Below, piece after piece: positions 8,277 through 18,092 of a stretch of DNA of 64,000 nt. The DNA is taken from contig NZ_KE383931.1 in the NCBI RefSeq assembly GCF_000422845.1, forward strand, positions 174,126 through 238,125. The letters run 5' to 3'. The DNA comes from Oceanobacter kriegii DSM 6294. Lineage in GTDB: Bacteria; Pseudomonadota; Gammaproteobacteria; Pseudomonadales; Oceanobacteraceae. The position numbers and the translations under genes are program-made. A model generated the notes under the pieces. That model was not told the origin of the DNA. It made no database searches and saw only the letters and a program-made list of their open reading frames with translations. The first letter of the stretch is position 1. Each line of letters opens with the position of its first letter.

Positions 8277-10877
8277 TTACTGACTGCGAAACACCAATCG
8301 GGCCTTGCCACTTTCGTCCTCGGCAACATCGCCCAGGATGACGTCACCCGGCATAAACTTGCCAGACAAAATATCCTGCGCCAGCGGGTTTTCAATCCAC
8401 TGCTGTATCGCCCGTTTAAGAGGACGTGCCCCAAATACCGGGTCGTAGCCAATGTCCACCAGCCGAGTGAACGCAGCATCCGTCAGTTCCAGCGTCAGCT
8501 CCCTCTCCATCAAGCGGCCTCGCAACAACTGCAACTGGATATCGGCAATGCCACGAATCTGGTCTTTCAACAGTGGATGGAACACCACCGCTTCGTCAAT
8601 CCGGTTGATGAATTCAGGGCGGAAGTGCCCACCAACAATTTCCATCACGGCGTCGCGCATCTGCTCGTATGGTTCGTCTTTATACAGGGTCTGGATGACA
8701 TCCGAGCCCAGGTTCGACGTCATCACCAACACGGTGTTTTTAAAGTCGACCTTGCGGCCCTGACCGTCGGTCAGCTGACCATCATCTAACACCTGCAAGA
8801 GAATGTTAAAAACATCCGGGTGCGCTTTTTCGACCTCATCCAACAAAATCACCGAATACGGTTTACGGCGTACGGCTTCGGTCAGGTAACCGCCCTCTTC
8901 GTAACCGACATAACCCGGAGGCGCACCAATCAGGCGAGCCACCGAATGCTTCTCCATGTATTCGGACATATCAATCCGCACCATGGCGTCCTTGCTGTCG
9001 AACAGGAAAGTCGCCAACGCTTTGCACAGCTCGGTCTTACCCACGCCAGTAGGGCCTAGGAACAGGAACGAGCCGTTCGGGCGATTCGGATCAGACAGCC
9101 CCGCTCGACTGCGACGTACCGCATTGGATACCGCCTGAATGGCCTGGTCCTGACCAACCACCGAGTCGTGTAGAACCTCTTCCATTTTCAGCAGTTTTTC
9201 GCGCTCGCCTTCCAGCATTTTGGTCACTGGCACACCGGTCCAACGCGATACCACTTCGGCAATTTCGTCTTCGGTCACCTTGTTACGCAGCAGGGTGAAC
9301 TCCTGAGTGCCTGTCGCTTCGGCCTCGTTGGCGTTGGCCAACTGCTTTTCCAGTTCCGGGATTTTGCCGTACTGCAATTCGGACATGCGCGACAGATCAC
9401 CACTGCGGCGCGCGGCATCCAGTTCCAGCTTGGCTTGCTCCAGTTCTTCCTTGGCTTTGCTGGCACCTTCCAGCAGGGCTTTTTCGTGCTTCCAGACTTC
9501 TTCCAGCTCGACGTAGGCACGACCCGCCTTGTTAATCTCTTCGTTCAGACCACTCAAACGCGCCTTGGCTGCGTCGTCTTTTTCTTTCTTCAGCGCTTCA
9601 CGTTCAATCTTCAACTGAATCAAACGACGCTCAAGACGATCCATTTCCTGTGGCTTGGAATCGATTTCCATACGAATCACCGAGGCCGACTCATCGATCA
9701 GGTCGATGGCCTTGTCCGGCAAGCGGCGATCGGTAATGTAGCGCTGTGACAGTTTGGCCGCTGCAATGATGGCGCTGTCGGTAATCTGCACGCCGTGGTG
9801 CACTTCGTAACGTTCTTTCAGGCCACGCAAGATAGCGATGGAGTCTTCCACGGATGGCTCGTCCACCAGCACTTTCTGGAAACGACGTTCCAGCGCGGCG
9901 TCTTTTTCAATGAACTCGCGATATTCATCCAGCGTCGTAGCTCCCACGCAGTGCAGTTCGCCACGGGCCAACGCCGGTTTGAGCATGTTACCCGCATCCA
10001 TGGAACCTTCTCCCTTGCCAGCGCCAACCATGGTGTGCAGCTCATCAATAAAGAGCACAATGCGGCCTTCTTCTTTGGATACGTCTTTCAGTACGGCTTT
10101 CAGACGCTCCTCAAACTCACCGCGGTATTTGGCCCCGGCAACCAGTGCGCCCATATCCAGTGACAAGATACGTTTGTTCTTCAGCGTATCCGGTACTTCA
10201 CCATTCACAATGCGCTGAGCCAGACCTTCCACCACCGCGGTTTTACCCACGCCTGGCGGGCCGATCAGCACCGGGTTGTTTTTGGTACGGCGCTGCAACA
10301 CCTGGACGGTGCGGCGAATTTCTTCATCACGGCCAATCACCGGATCGAGCTTGCCCGCTTCCGCGCGCTCGGTCAGGTCGATACAGAATTTTTCCAGTGC
10401 CTGACGGCTGTCTTCGGCATTGGCGTCTTTCACAGTTTCACCACCACGCATATCCTTGATTGCTTTTTCTGCAGCTTCGGCAGTCAGGCCGACGTCTTTC
10501 AGCGCCTTGCCGACTGCGCCGCGATCTTCCAGCGCCACCAGCAAGAACACTTCGCTGGACACATACTGGTCGTGCATCTGCTGGGCTTTCTTCTCCGTCA
10601 GGTTCAGCAGTCGGCCCAACTCCGGAGAAATCTGAATCTGGCCATCCGGTGCGCTGACCTTGGGCTGGTCGCTCAGTATTGCTTGCAGACGCTGCTCGAA
10701 TTGCGGCACGTGCACACCACCACGGCGCAGCACGTCTTTTACCGAGCTATTGGCTTGCTGCAGCAGTGCCAACAGCAAGTGCACAGTGTCAATTTGATTG
10801 TGGTCTTGTCCCAGTGCCAGACTCTGGCTTTCAGCCAGGGCGTTTTGCATACTGGTTGTCAAACGATCCATACGCAT
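8277..10877 (-). CDS. clpB: ATP-dependent disaggregase ClpB
   Basis: An 866-aa Hsp100 AAA+ chaperone that, with DnaK, pulls polypeptides out of aggregates. The N-terminal domain begins [11 protein letters not shown]. Two nucleotide-binding domains follow, with Walker A motifs [13 protein letters not shown] and [13 protein letters not shown], and the coiled-coil middle domain between them (about residues 400-530) is Glu/Lys/Leu-rich. The start was set at 10877 because GGAG lies nine bases before this ATG. A TTG five codons upstream would overlap that ribosome site. It is a single-gene unit, divergent from an EamA transporter, with a possible heat-shock promoter. Confidence 0.97.
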   Translation of the reverse strand: MRMDRLTTSMQNALAESQSLALGQDHNQIDTVHLLLALLQQANSSVKDVLRRGGVHVPQFEQRLQAILSDQPKVSAPDGQIQISPELGRLLNLTEKKAQQMHDQYVSSEVFLLVALEDRGAVGKALKDVGLTAEAAEKAIKDMRGGETVKDANAEDSRQALEKFCIDLTERAEAGKLDPVIGRDEEIRRTVQVLQRRTKNNPVLIGPPGVGKTAVVEGLAQRIVNGEVPDTLKNKRILSLDMGALVAGAKYRGEFEERLKAVLKDVSKEEGRIVLFIDELHTMVGAGKGEGSMDAGNMLKPALARGELHCVGATTLDEYREFIEKDAALERRFQKVLVDEPSVEDSIAILRGLKERYEVHHGVQITDSAIIAAAKLSQRYITDRRLPDKAIDLIDESASVIRMEIDSKPQEMDRLERRLIQLKIEREALKKEKDDAAKARLSGLNEEINKAGRAYVELEEVWKHEKALLEGASKAKEELEQAKLELDAARRSGDLSRMSELQYGKIPELEKQLANANEAEATGTQEFTLLRNKVTEDEIAEVVSRWTGVPVTKMLEGEREKLLKMEEVLHDSVVGQDQAIQAVSNAVRRSRAGLSDPNRPNGSFLFLGPTGVGKTELCKALATFLFDSKDAMVRIDMSEYMEKHSVARLIGAPPGYVGYEEGGYLTEAVRRKPYSVILLDEVEKAHPDVFNILLQVLDDGQLTDGQGRKVDFKNTVLVMTSNLGSDVIQTLYKDEPYEQMRDAVMEIVGGHFRPEFINRIDEAVVFHPLLKDQIRGIADIQLQLLRGRLMERELTLELTDAAFTRLVDIGYDPVFGARPLKRAIQQWIENPLAQDILSGKFMPGDVILGDVAEDESGKARLVFRSQ

Positions 10878-10954
10878 ACGAAAAATCTCCAACGTAATGA
10901 CTGCAGACTTTGTTACACAACACGCTACCGCTGCAGTTCTTTGTGATGATCCTT

Positions 10955-10984
10955 ATCTGGAGTCAACTTGAGCATAATTCAAGT
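10955..10984 (-). promoter_or_regulatory. Possible sigma-32 heat-shock promoter of clpB
   Basis: On the minus strand CTTGAA (10978-10983) is followed after 15 nt by CTCCAGAT (10955-10962), against the heat-shock consensus CTTGAAA-N(13-15)-CCCCATNT. The -10 match is partial. The -35 lies inside a 19-bp dyad, ACTTGA-N7-TCAAGT (10966-10984), which could also be an operator. The rest of the 345-nt clpB/EamA intergenic region shows no gene. Confidence 0.45.
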
Positions 10985-11222
10985 CCATCACGTTAAAATT
11001 TAAAATCATTAATAGATAATCGCAGCACACCCGACGGTTCACATCCGATATACTCTGCTGTCTTCATGCCACTATCACCATCAACCAGCAGCCGCTATCA
11101 ACCAGCAGCTTCATGCAGCGTCTCCCGTAGGCACGTACAGGAGTGCAGCGAACCGAGAAAACAACGGTCATCAAACCGTTAAATAGTGGCTATCTTCCAT
11201 TTTTAAAGACCCGGATTCGTTC

Positions 11223-12122
11223 TTGTCCCAGGATATCAAACGCGGTGCTCTGTTCTTGCTGGCTGGCGAAGCCTTGCTGGCCATCATGGGCGCTATCATC
11301 AAGTCCCTGTCAGACGACCTGTCCACCGAGCAGGTTGTCTTCTTTCGTAATTTGTTTGGTCTTCTGGTACTGATGCCACTGCTGCTTCGCAGTGGCCCGC
11401 AAATGCTCAAGACCAGCCAGTGGCATTGGCACCTGATGCGCGGCATCGTTGGCCTCAGCGCCATGTACTGCTACTTCTGGGCATTGGGTAACATGCCGCT
11501 GACCGAGGCATTTCTGGTCAAGCTGTCGAGTCCCTTTTTTATGCCGTTGATCGCGCTGTGGTGGCTGAAAGAGCCCGCCGGCAAGTATAGCTGGCTGGCA
11601 CTGCTGGTCGGTTTTGCCGGTGTCTTCGTCATTCTGCGCCCGGGCGGCGACAGTGCCTTGACCCAGGCCGCGCTGGTCGGCTTGCTGGGGGCCTTTTTGG
11701 CCGCACTCGCCAAGGTCACCATTCGCCGGATGTCCGCCACCGAGCCGAGCCAACGCATCGTGTTCTATTTTGGCGTTGTCGCCACGCTGGTTTCCTTCCC
11801 GGCGGCGCTACTCAACTGGCAGCCAGTGCCAAGCTCCGCCTGGTGGGTCATCGTTGCCATGGGTGGAGTGGCCACTGCTGGTCAATTAGCCATGACCAAA
11901 GCCTATCGCATCGCTCCTACCGGCAAGGTCGGCGTATACGTATACAGCGCAGTGGTGTACGGCGCCTTGATGGGCTGGCTGTTCTGGGATGAAATCCCGA
12001 CCTGGGCCACCGTCGCGGGGGCCGCCTTGATTGTGCTGGCCGGGTTGATCAACCTGAAATCCCCCAAGGCCGCCAAGGCAAAACCGGATGGCCATGTTCA
12101 AAACGGTCCGCCAACGGCCTGA
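11223..12122 (+). CDS. EamA/DMT-family permease
   Basis: A 299-aa inner-membrane protein with ten hydrophobic segments arranged as two EamA repeats (about residues 8-140 and 150-285), the hallmark of drug/metabolite transporters. Visible features are FFRNLFGLLVLMPLLL in repeat 1 and YVYSAVVYGALMGWLFWDEIP near the end of repeat 2. The tail is Lys/Ala-rich. The start is a TTG with a poor ribosome site; no ATG lies upstream before an in-frame stop, so the exact start is uncertain. The substrate cannot be told. A LysR gene follows in the same direction. Confidence 0.85.
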   Translation: MSQDIKRGALFLLAGEALLAIMGAIIKSLSDDLSTEQVVFFRNLFGLLVLMPLLLRSGPQMLKTSQWHWHLMRGIVGLSAMYCYFWALGNMPLTEAFLVKLSSPFFMPLIALWWLKEPAGKYSWLALLVGFAGVFVILRPGGDSALTQAALVGLLGAFLAALAKVTIRRMSATEPSQRIVFYFGVVATLVSFPAALLNWQPVPSSAWWVIVAMGGVATAGQLAMTKAYRIAPTGKVGVYVYSAVVYGALMGWLFWDEIPTWATVAGAALIVLAGLINLKSPKAAKAKPDGHVQNGPPTA

Positions 12123-12317
12123 CCAAAAGGCGGCATGAAATCAGTGAGGGGCAATAAAGGAGCGACCGTCGCCCCCAAACCGGTAATTTCCTGTCAAAGA
12201 TGTTATTTATCGAGCCACTTGCAAGAATCAGGAACTAATAGAGCTGATTATTTCCTTTCATTTAACTATAATTTCGGCAAGCTCGATGACTTACACAAAC
12301 GATGGCCGCCTAGCCCT

Positions 12318-13235
12318 ATGTCCAGAATAGACACTCTGCAAACCTTTGTTTCCGTGGTGCGTGCACGCAACTTCACTTCTGCTGCTGACGCACTTGGCGT
12401 CACGCCGTCCGCTGTCAGCAAGCAGATCAGCGGCCTCGAAGAACGTTTGGGTGTACGCCTGCTGAATCGCACCACTCGTTCGGTGAGTCCCACAGAAGCG
12501 GGTCAGATGTTCTATCAGCACTGCGAGAACATCCTCGAATCCATTTCCGAGGCAGAAAAGCTGGTCACGGATTTCGACGTTACTCCGCGCGGTCGCTTGC
12601 GCATCACGGCCATGTCTAATTTCGGTCGCCGCGAGCTGGCGCGCATGTTCAATGATTTTTCAGAAAAGTACCCGGACATCAGCTTCGACCTGCACATTTC
12701 TGATCGACCACTGGATATCGTCAAGGAAGGCTACGACTTCGCCCTGCGCATTGGCACGCTGGAAGATTCCCGCCTGATCGCCAAGCCGGTCGCCCGTCAG
12801 AACATTGTGATTTGTGCCTCCCCTCAGTACCTGAAAAGCTGGGGCACACCGACGTCGCTGGAAGACCTTAACAAGCACCGCATTCTGATGGTCACCAATG
12901 CGGAATTTGCCCGTATCAACTGGCTGCGTCAGTTTGAGAAAGACCATGGCTTCACCCTGTCCAGCGTCGAGCGAAAACTGTCGGTCAACGACATCGATTT
13001 GGTCTACGAAGCATGCTTGGCGGGCATGGGCATCACAGCCATCCCGACCTACATTGCCGACCACCACTTGCAAACCGGCGAACTGGTACGCCTGTTCAGT
13101 GATGTTGAAATTCCGGTTCGCACCATCAAGGTGGTATTCCCGCAAAACCGCTATCTGGCGACCAAAAGCCGCGCCTTCCTCGACTTCATTACCGAGTACT
13201 TCGACGACCTCGGCATCAGCTCTGAAGAAGCCTGA
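12318..13235 (+). CDS. LysR-family transcriptional regulator
   Basis: A 305-aa regulator. The N-terminal winged helix-turn-helix reads MSRIDTLQTFVSVVRARNFTSAADALGVTPSAVSKQISGLEERLG, the classical LysR pattern, and the substrate-binding domain runs from about residue 90 to 300. The start at 12318 was chosen because upstream in-frame residues do not belong to the family. It follows the EamA transporter on the same strand after a 195-nt gap, so it may control that transporter or an unlinked target. The nearest neighbour in style is the DmlR-like group, but the effector is unknown. Confidence 0.9.
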   Translation: MSRIDTLQTFVSVVRARNFTSAADALGVTPSAVSKQISGLEERLGVRLLNRTTRSVSPTEAGQMFYQHCENILESISEAEKLVTDFDVTPRGRLRITAMSNFGRRELARMFNDFSEKYPDISFDLHISDRPLDIVKEGYDFALRIGTLEDSRLIAKPVARQNIVICASPQYLKSWGTPTSLEDLNKHRILMVTNAEFARINWLRQFEKDHGFTLSSVERKLSVNDIDLVYEACLAGMGITAIPTYIADHHLQTGELVRLFSDVEIPVRTIKVVFPQNRYLATKSRAFLDFITEYFDDLGISSEEA

Positions 13236-13291
13236 GTTTTTTAACAGGACGGCGACTGAGCATCAGCCGCCCTCCTGATATTGCTACCACC

Positions 13292-13735
13292 CTACGATTC
13301 CCCGGCTCTGTCCGGCGCACAGCGCTGCAAGAACACCGGCGGCACGCGAGCTAATTTGCGTTCGTCGTAATCAAAAAATACCAAGCCGGTTTTGGCCTCT
13401 GCCACCAATCGATCCTGATCGGCGTTAGTAACGCGATAGACCATGTCACAGCCGTACTTGTTGAATTCGGTCAGGCTCATTTCAAACGTCAGCATATCGC
13501 CAACAAAAGACTCGGCCCGGAAACACACCGCTAGGTCCGTTACCATTAAACCAAACCCACCAATATTGAACTCGGCAAAATCAAAATGACGCAGGTAGCG
13601 CAGCCGCGCTTCGTGCAACAAGGTCACCATCCGATCGTTGCCCAGATGATTGCCATAATTGATATCGGATACCCGTACATCCAGATCCACCTTGAATTCA
13701 AATTCTTCAGGTAAATCAAGGGTTATGCGCGCCAT
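13292..13735 (-). CDS. Hotdog-fold thioesterase (4HBT/YbgC-like)
   Basis: A 147-aa protein of the acyl-CoA thioesterase superfamily. VRVSDINYGNHLGNDRMVTLLHEARLRYLRH corresponds to the active-site helix and loop of 4HBT enzymes, with Asn/His at the glycine-loop position, followed by the long hotdog helix. The start at 13735 is preceded by a strong AGGAGG nine bases upstream, which decides against a longer 5' reading. It is a monocistronic minus-strand gene between a LysR gene and prc. The substrate is not deducible. Confidence 0.85.
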   Translation of the reverse strand: MARITLDLPEEFEFKVDLDVRVSDINYGNHLGNDRMVTLLHEARLRYLRHFDFAEFNIGGFGLMVTDLAVCFRAESFVGDMLTFEMSLTEFNKYGCDMVYRVTNADQDRLVAEAKTGLVFFDYDERKLARVPPVFLQRCAPDRAGES

Positions 13736-13986
13736 ACTACTACCTCCTGCATTGACACTTCCTCGCATGACCGTTGTCGCGCGGGGGAATTTATTCTCGT
13801 TATTTGTATCTATACTTGGGCTACCGGCTACTTCACCGCCACCCGCATTACAACGGGCTATACTTGGCATATTGATTGCCGTGTTTTATGGTGAATCAAT
13901 AGCGTCAAAAAGAATAGCGATGCACCGCAAGATAGCAAATACGCGGATACCTACCCGAGACACTGAGCGAACCGGCTGACTATTTT

Positions 13987-16116
13987 ATGTATCAAAAGAT
14001 TTTCAAACCCTTTGTTTCGTCCCTGCTGCTGTGCCTGACTCTGGCTGGCAGCCTGAATGCGGTTGCCCAGATCCCGGATGTGGTTCCTGGCACACCAATC
14101 CAACCGCTTGAGCCAACCCGCGAGCAAGCGGTTACCACCCAGCAGATTCTCAATAACCTGCTGCGCGGCCACTACGAATTACAACGACTCGATGACGCCC
14201 TGTCCGAACGCGTGTTCGATCTGTATCTGGACGACCTCGACTCCACCCGCAGCTACTTCCTGCAATCCGACATCAACGAATTCACCGGCAGCCGCAAGAA
14301 GCTGGACGACGTTTTGCTGCGTGGCGACCTGAGTATCCCGTTCGCTATTTACAATCGTCTCGAAGAGCGCATCAACGAGCGCCTGACCTTTATGATCAAG
14401 GAGCTTGATGAGAACGCGGCCAACTACCGTTTCGATGACACCGAGCGCCTCGACCTTGATCGTGAAAACGCCCCTTGGGCGACCTCGACCGCCGAGCTGG
14501 ACGACCTGTGGCGTAAGCGTCTGAAGAACTCCATCCTCAACCTCACCATGAGCGGCAAGGATCACAAGGCAGCGCTGGAACTGCTGCACAAGCGCTACCA
14601 GAACCAGCTCAATCGTATTCACCAGACCAAGCCGGAAGATGCCTATCAGGCCATCATGAACGCGCTGACCCGCTCTTTTGACCCGCACACCCAATACTTC
14701 TCGCCACGCAACACCGAGAACTTCAACATCAATATGAGCCTGTCCTTACAGGGCATTGGTGCGGTACTGCAAAGCGAAGATGAATACACCAAGGTAGTGC
14801 GTCTGGTGCCAGCAGGCCCGGCCGACAAGGCCAAGAACCTGCAGCCAGCGGACAAGATTGTTGGCGTTGGTCAGGATGCCGATGGCGAAATCGTCGACGT
14901 GATTGGCTGGCGTCTGGATGAAGTGGTCGACCTGATTCGTGGCCCCAAAGGCAGCACCGTTCGCCTTGAAATTATTCCGTCCGATGCCACCACCACCGAC
15001 ACCAAAGTGGTTTCCATCACCCGTGATGAGGTCAAGCTGGAAGAGCAGTCAGCTCAGAAAGACGTGATGACCATCGAAGAAAACGGCAAGAAGCACAAAA
15101 TCGGCGTAATCGACCTGCCAACCTTCTACGTTGATTTTCAGGGCAAGATGGAAAATCGCCCGGACTACAAAAGCACCACCCGCGATGTCGCCAAGCTGAT
15201 CAAGGAATTGCGCGAAGAAAACATTGAAGGACTGGTGATCGACCTGCGAAATAACGGCGGTGGCTCCCTCGAAGAAGCCATCAGCCTGACCGGCCTGTTC
15301 ATTCCTCAAGGCCCGGTTGTGCAGGTACGCAGCGCCCGTGGCAATGTCGATGTTCTGCCTGACCAGGACCCAAGTGTGTTGTACGACGGCCCACTGGTGG
15401 TACTGGTTAACCGCCTCAGTGCGTCGGCCTCGGAAATTTTTGCCGGAGCCATGCAAGACTATGGCCGCGCCATTGTGGTGGGTGGTCAAACCTTTGGTAA
15501 GGGCACCGTACAGTCCTTGCGCCCATTGCGTCATGGTCAGCTGAAAATCACCCAGGCCAAATTCTACCGGGTATCTGGCGACAGCACCCAAAACCAGGGC
15601 GTGATCCCGGACATTCTGTACCCAACCCTGTTTGATACCGACAAGATTGGTGAAAGCTCGCTGGAGCGTGCCTTGCCCTGGGACACCATTCGTCCGGCCA
15701 AGTACGTACACGACAACCAGATTTCCAACGCCATTGCGGTGCTGCGCAAAGAGCACGCCGAACGCGTCAAGGATGATCCGGACTTCATCTTCATGCGCGA
15801 ACAGAAAGCACTGGTTGAGCAGCTGCGCGAACAGACGGATGTATCCCTCAACGAGCAGCTTCGTAAGCAAGAGCGTGATGCCAACGATGCCAAGCGTCTG
15901 GATCTGGAAAACAAACGTCGTAAAGCCAAAGGGCTGGAGCTGCTGACGTCGCTGGACGAGAAAGAAGCCACCGATGACAAAGCCACGGAAAACGCTGACG
16001 AGACCGACGAAAAAGAAGATGAAAAAGCCGAAGAGGATGCCCTGCTGACGGAATCCGGTCGCATCCTGCTCGACTACGTTCAGCTTGAATCTGCCCAGAA
16101 GCAAGCCGCTCGCTAA
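13987..16116 (+). CDS. prc: Carboxy-terminal processing (tail-specific) protease Prc/Tsp
   Basis: A 709-aa periplasmic S41 serine protease that degrades proteins with apolar C-termini and trims envelope enzymes. The signal peptide is residues 1-28 (ending NAVAQ). The N-terminal Tsp domain (LDDALSERVFDLYLDDLDSTR) is followed by a PDZ domain (about 240-320, GIGAVLQSEDEYTKVVRLVPAGPA). The catalytic core contains RLSASASEIFAGAMQDYG (Ser480 by alignment with the E. coli nucleophile) and QTFGKGTVQ (Lys505), a Ser-Lys dyad with the family's 25-residue spacing. The C-terminal domain is Lys/Glu/Asp-rich. It is monocistronic with a terminator immediately downstream. Confidence 0.96.
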   Translation: MYQKIFKPFVSSLLLCLTLAGSLNAVAQIPDVVPGTPIQPLEPTREQAVTTQQILNNLLRGHYELQRLDDALSERVFDLYLDDLDSTRSYFLQSDINEFTGSRKKLDDVLLRGDLSIPFAIYNRLEERINERLTFMIKELDENAANYRFDDTERLDLDRENAPWATSTAELDDLWRKRLKNSILNLTMSGKDHKAALELLHKRYQNQLNRIHQTKPEDAYQAIMNALTRSFDPHTQYFSPRNTENFNINMSLSLQGIGAVLQSEDEYTKVVRLVPAGPADKAKNLQPADKIVGVGQDADGEIVDVIGWRLDEVVDLIRGPKGSTVRLEIIPSDATTTDTKVVSITRDEVKLEEQSAQKDVMTIEENGKKHKIGVIDLPTFYVDFQGKMENRPDYKSTTRDVAKLIKELREENIEGLVIDLRNNGGGSLEEAISLTGLFIPQGPVVQVRSARGNVDVLPDQDPSVLYDGPLVVLVNRLSASASEIFAGAMQDYGRAIVVGGQTFGKGTVQSLRPLRHGQLKITQAKFYRVSGDSTQNQGVIPDILYPTLFDTDKIGESSLERALPWDTIRPAKYVHDNQISNAIAVLRKEHAERVKDDPDFIFMREQKALVEQLREQTDVSLNEQLRKQERDANDAKRLDLENKRRKAKGLELLTSLDEKEATDDKATENADETDEKEDEKAEEDALLTESGRILLDYVQLESAQKQAAR

Positions 16117-16142
16117 GCCAAGCACTCTCTTCTCGCGGTTCG

Positions 16143-16189
16143 AAACGCCCACCCTGCCAGGCAACGGAGTCTGAGCACGGTGGGCGTTT
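16143..16189 (+). terminator. Intrinsic terminator of prc
   Basis: AAACGCCCACC (16143-16153) pairs perfectly with GGTGGGCGTTT (16179-16189), closing a 25-nt loop and ending in a short T-run. It lies 27 nt after the prc stop codon. Confidence 0.75.
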
Positions 16190-16546
16190 TGCTATCAGCT
16201 TCTCCGTAACACTCAAACACAGCCACGCCCAGCCACACTCAAACCCAGCAGACTAAAAACGCACTGACAAAGCGCATAACACGCAGACAAAGAACTGCTG
16301 CTGCGCATCGGGCTGAATGGATCTGGCCCATGCCGTTGCGTAACAGCATCAGCCACCTGCCGTTAAAGCCATACCCCATGTGATCGGTTGCCAATCTGCG
16401 ACAGCCGTTGTCGCCAGATTACACAGGCAGGGGCGATCATGAGCTCTCACCACGTCTATCAACAGCCGGTTTCGAGCCGCAGAGCAACATTGTCAGCATG
16501 GTCAGCCGCCCCAACAGATCGACCATGTCGATGGCATTGATCTTGA

Positions 16547-16660
16547 TATAACAACAGTAACGTACGGCTTTGCGTCGTTTACGTTGTGCTCTCAGGGAAC
16601 CGACAGGTACCCAATTACCTGTTTAGCGCTCGGCGGGCTTGTTCGCCGGGCGCTTTTTTA
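16547..16660 (+). ncRNA. Orphan small-RNA candidate with three hairpins and a strong terminator
   Basis: There is no gene between the prc terminator and the small gene at 16917. Three consecutive stems are visible: AACGTA (16559-16564) with TACGTT (16580-16585); ACAGGTA (16603-16609) with TACCTGT (16616-16622); and AGCGCTCGGCG (16625-16635) with CGCCGGGCGCT (16644-16654), followed by TTTTTT, an almost ideal intrinsic terminator. A TATAAC at 16547-16552 could be the -10, with only a poor -35, giving a transcript of about 100 nt. It does not match a small-RNA family I recognise. The remaining parts of the 16190-16916 gap look empty. Confidence 0.5.
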
Positions 16661-16916
16661 TGCCCGAAAGATGACCCTGCCCCCTCAGCTCAGGCCAATG
16701 CCGGATACTTCCGAACGAGAAACCACGATGAGCAGACAGTGTGCTGAGGCTGTCGGGCGCTGTTTTTCACACCGTATAATTAACCACTTGGCTAACCGGT
16801 TGTTTGTTCCATTAAGTGCCACAAAGACAACATTCTTAACAAAGCTGTAACTCAGAACACCTAAAAAATGTTATCTACTTCACAAAATAACTGTTAGCTG
16901 TATCAGGAAGCCTTCA

Positions 16917-17252
16917 ATGGATATCAAACGACTGAGACTCAACAGCACACTTCAAACGGCACTTCAGGTGCTGAAACTGCAACTGGAATTGCACGACGGG
17001 CACGCAGTGCGCGCCAATAAAAGTGTTGAAGAGCTCACCACCCTAATCAGTAAAGCGCTGGAATCCGAGTCGGAGCCCGTGCTGGATGCACTGGTGAGAA
17101 CCGTGAGTCTGATGGACGACAAGCAGGTGGTATTTTTTGAAGTGCTGGGGGTCGATTTCACCCCACTGAAAGAATGGATTCAGCTACAGCAGTCTGGCCG
17201 TAAACGCTCACGACTGCGCAGCTTCAGTGAAGAGAATAGTGTAAGAGCCTGA
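16917..17252 (+). CDS. Small conserved-looking protein of unknown function
   Basis: A 111-aa soluble, probably helical protein with no signal peptide and no family I recognise. It begins MDIKRLRLNSTLQTALQVLKLQLELHDG, a leucine/glutamine-rich amphipathic helix, and ends in a basic Ser/Arg stretch (SGRKRSRLRSFSEENS). The ribosome site AGGA lies 9 bases before the ATG and codon use looks like its neighbours, so it is likely real. Its stop codon directly abuts the stop of the convergent methyltransferase gene. Confidence 0.65.
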   Translation: MDIKRLRLNSTLQTALQVLKLQLELHDGHAVRANKSVEELTTLISKALESESEPVLDALVRTVSLMDDKQVVFFEVLGVDFTPLKEWIQLQQSGRKRSRLRSFSEENSVRA

Positions 17253-17897
17253 TCAGGCGTATTTTTTCAAAATCAGAATGCGGTTGTTGGCCGGCATAGC
17301 GATGTCTTTAATCAAACGCAGCTTTTCCTTGCGCGCCGCCAACACCACCTGTTCCATATCCTTGATGCCCGCTGCCGGGTCGATGTCCCGCTTGACCCAC
17401 TCGTCCAATGCCTTGTTACCATCACTGGTGAACGCGCCGTCATAATTAAACGGGCCATAAAGAATCGCCACACCCGTCTGACGCAATACCCGGCCCACAC
17501 CAGCCATCATGCTGCGCAACTTCGGCCAGCTGATGAAATGCGCGACGTTGGCAGCAAAAACGGCATCAACCTGTTTCACCGGCCACAGGTCCTGCGCGAC
17601 ATCCAGCACCAAAGGCGGCAGAAAATTATTACGACCAGAGCGCAATCGACGGGCATTGATCACTGAAATACGTTCAGCCAGCTCTGAGGGTTGCCAGGTA
17701 ACATCAGGCAGCCGGGCGGTCACGTATTCCGCATGCTGGCCTGTGCCGCTGCCGATTTCCAGCACCACCGAATGAGGCTCCAGCACTGATTCCAGCACAT
17801 CCGCAATGGGTTGCTGGTTGCGCAGGCAGGCTTCCGAAACCGGCAAGTCAGCATGCTCAAGAATCTGGAATTCCGGTAGTTGATCAGCCGGGGTCAT
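17253..17897 (-). CDS. DUF938-type SAM-dependent methyltransferase
   Basis: A 214-aa cytoplasmic protein with a class I methyltransferase fold: [20 protein letters not shown] is the SAM-binding motif I, and [18 protein letters not shown] and [24 protein letters not shown] fit the DUF938 group. The start at 17897 has AGGAAA at the right distance; a longer reading to 17990 adds unrelated Cys-rich sequence. The substrate is unknown. It is convergent with the preceding small gene with no intervening base; the shared GCCTGATCAGGC palindrome contains both stop codons. It is divergent from proS. Confidence 0.85.
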   Translation of the reverse strand: MTPADQLPEFQILEHADLPVSEACLRNQQPIADVLESVLEPHSVVLEIGSGTGQHAEYVTARLPDVTWQPSELAERISVINARRLRSGRNNFLPPLVLDVAQDLWPVKQVDAVFAANVAHFISWPKLRSMMAGVGRVLRQTGVAILYGPFNYDGAFTSDGNKALDEWVKRDIDPAAGIKDMEQVVLAARKEKLRLIKDIAMPANNRILILKKYA

Positions 17898-18092
17898 AAG
17901 GTTTCCTGTTGGATCGGGGCTAAGAGGCGTGCCACCGCAGCACACTGGGCGGCAGAGTATTCCAGCGCCGAATACGACACAAGTATACAAACGACGAAAG
18001 TATCAAATAATTCGCCAAATTGCCGCGAGCCAGCTCAGACAGTAGAATCGGGGCCAATTACACGTTTTGACAACCGGATTCGACGAGCTGAT

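Noticed and set aside
10878-10892. TTG upstream start for clpB
   Set aside because: It would overlap the GGAG ribosome site of the better ATG at 10877 and does not match the family N-terminus.
16584-16850. An 88-codon plus-strand frame across the small-RNA candidate
   Set aside because: It runs through a strong terminator hairpin, has no ribosome site and no recognisable protein features.
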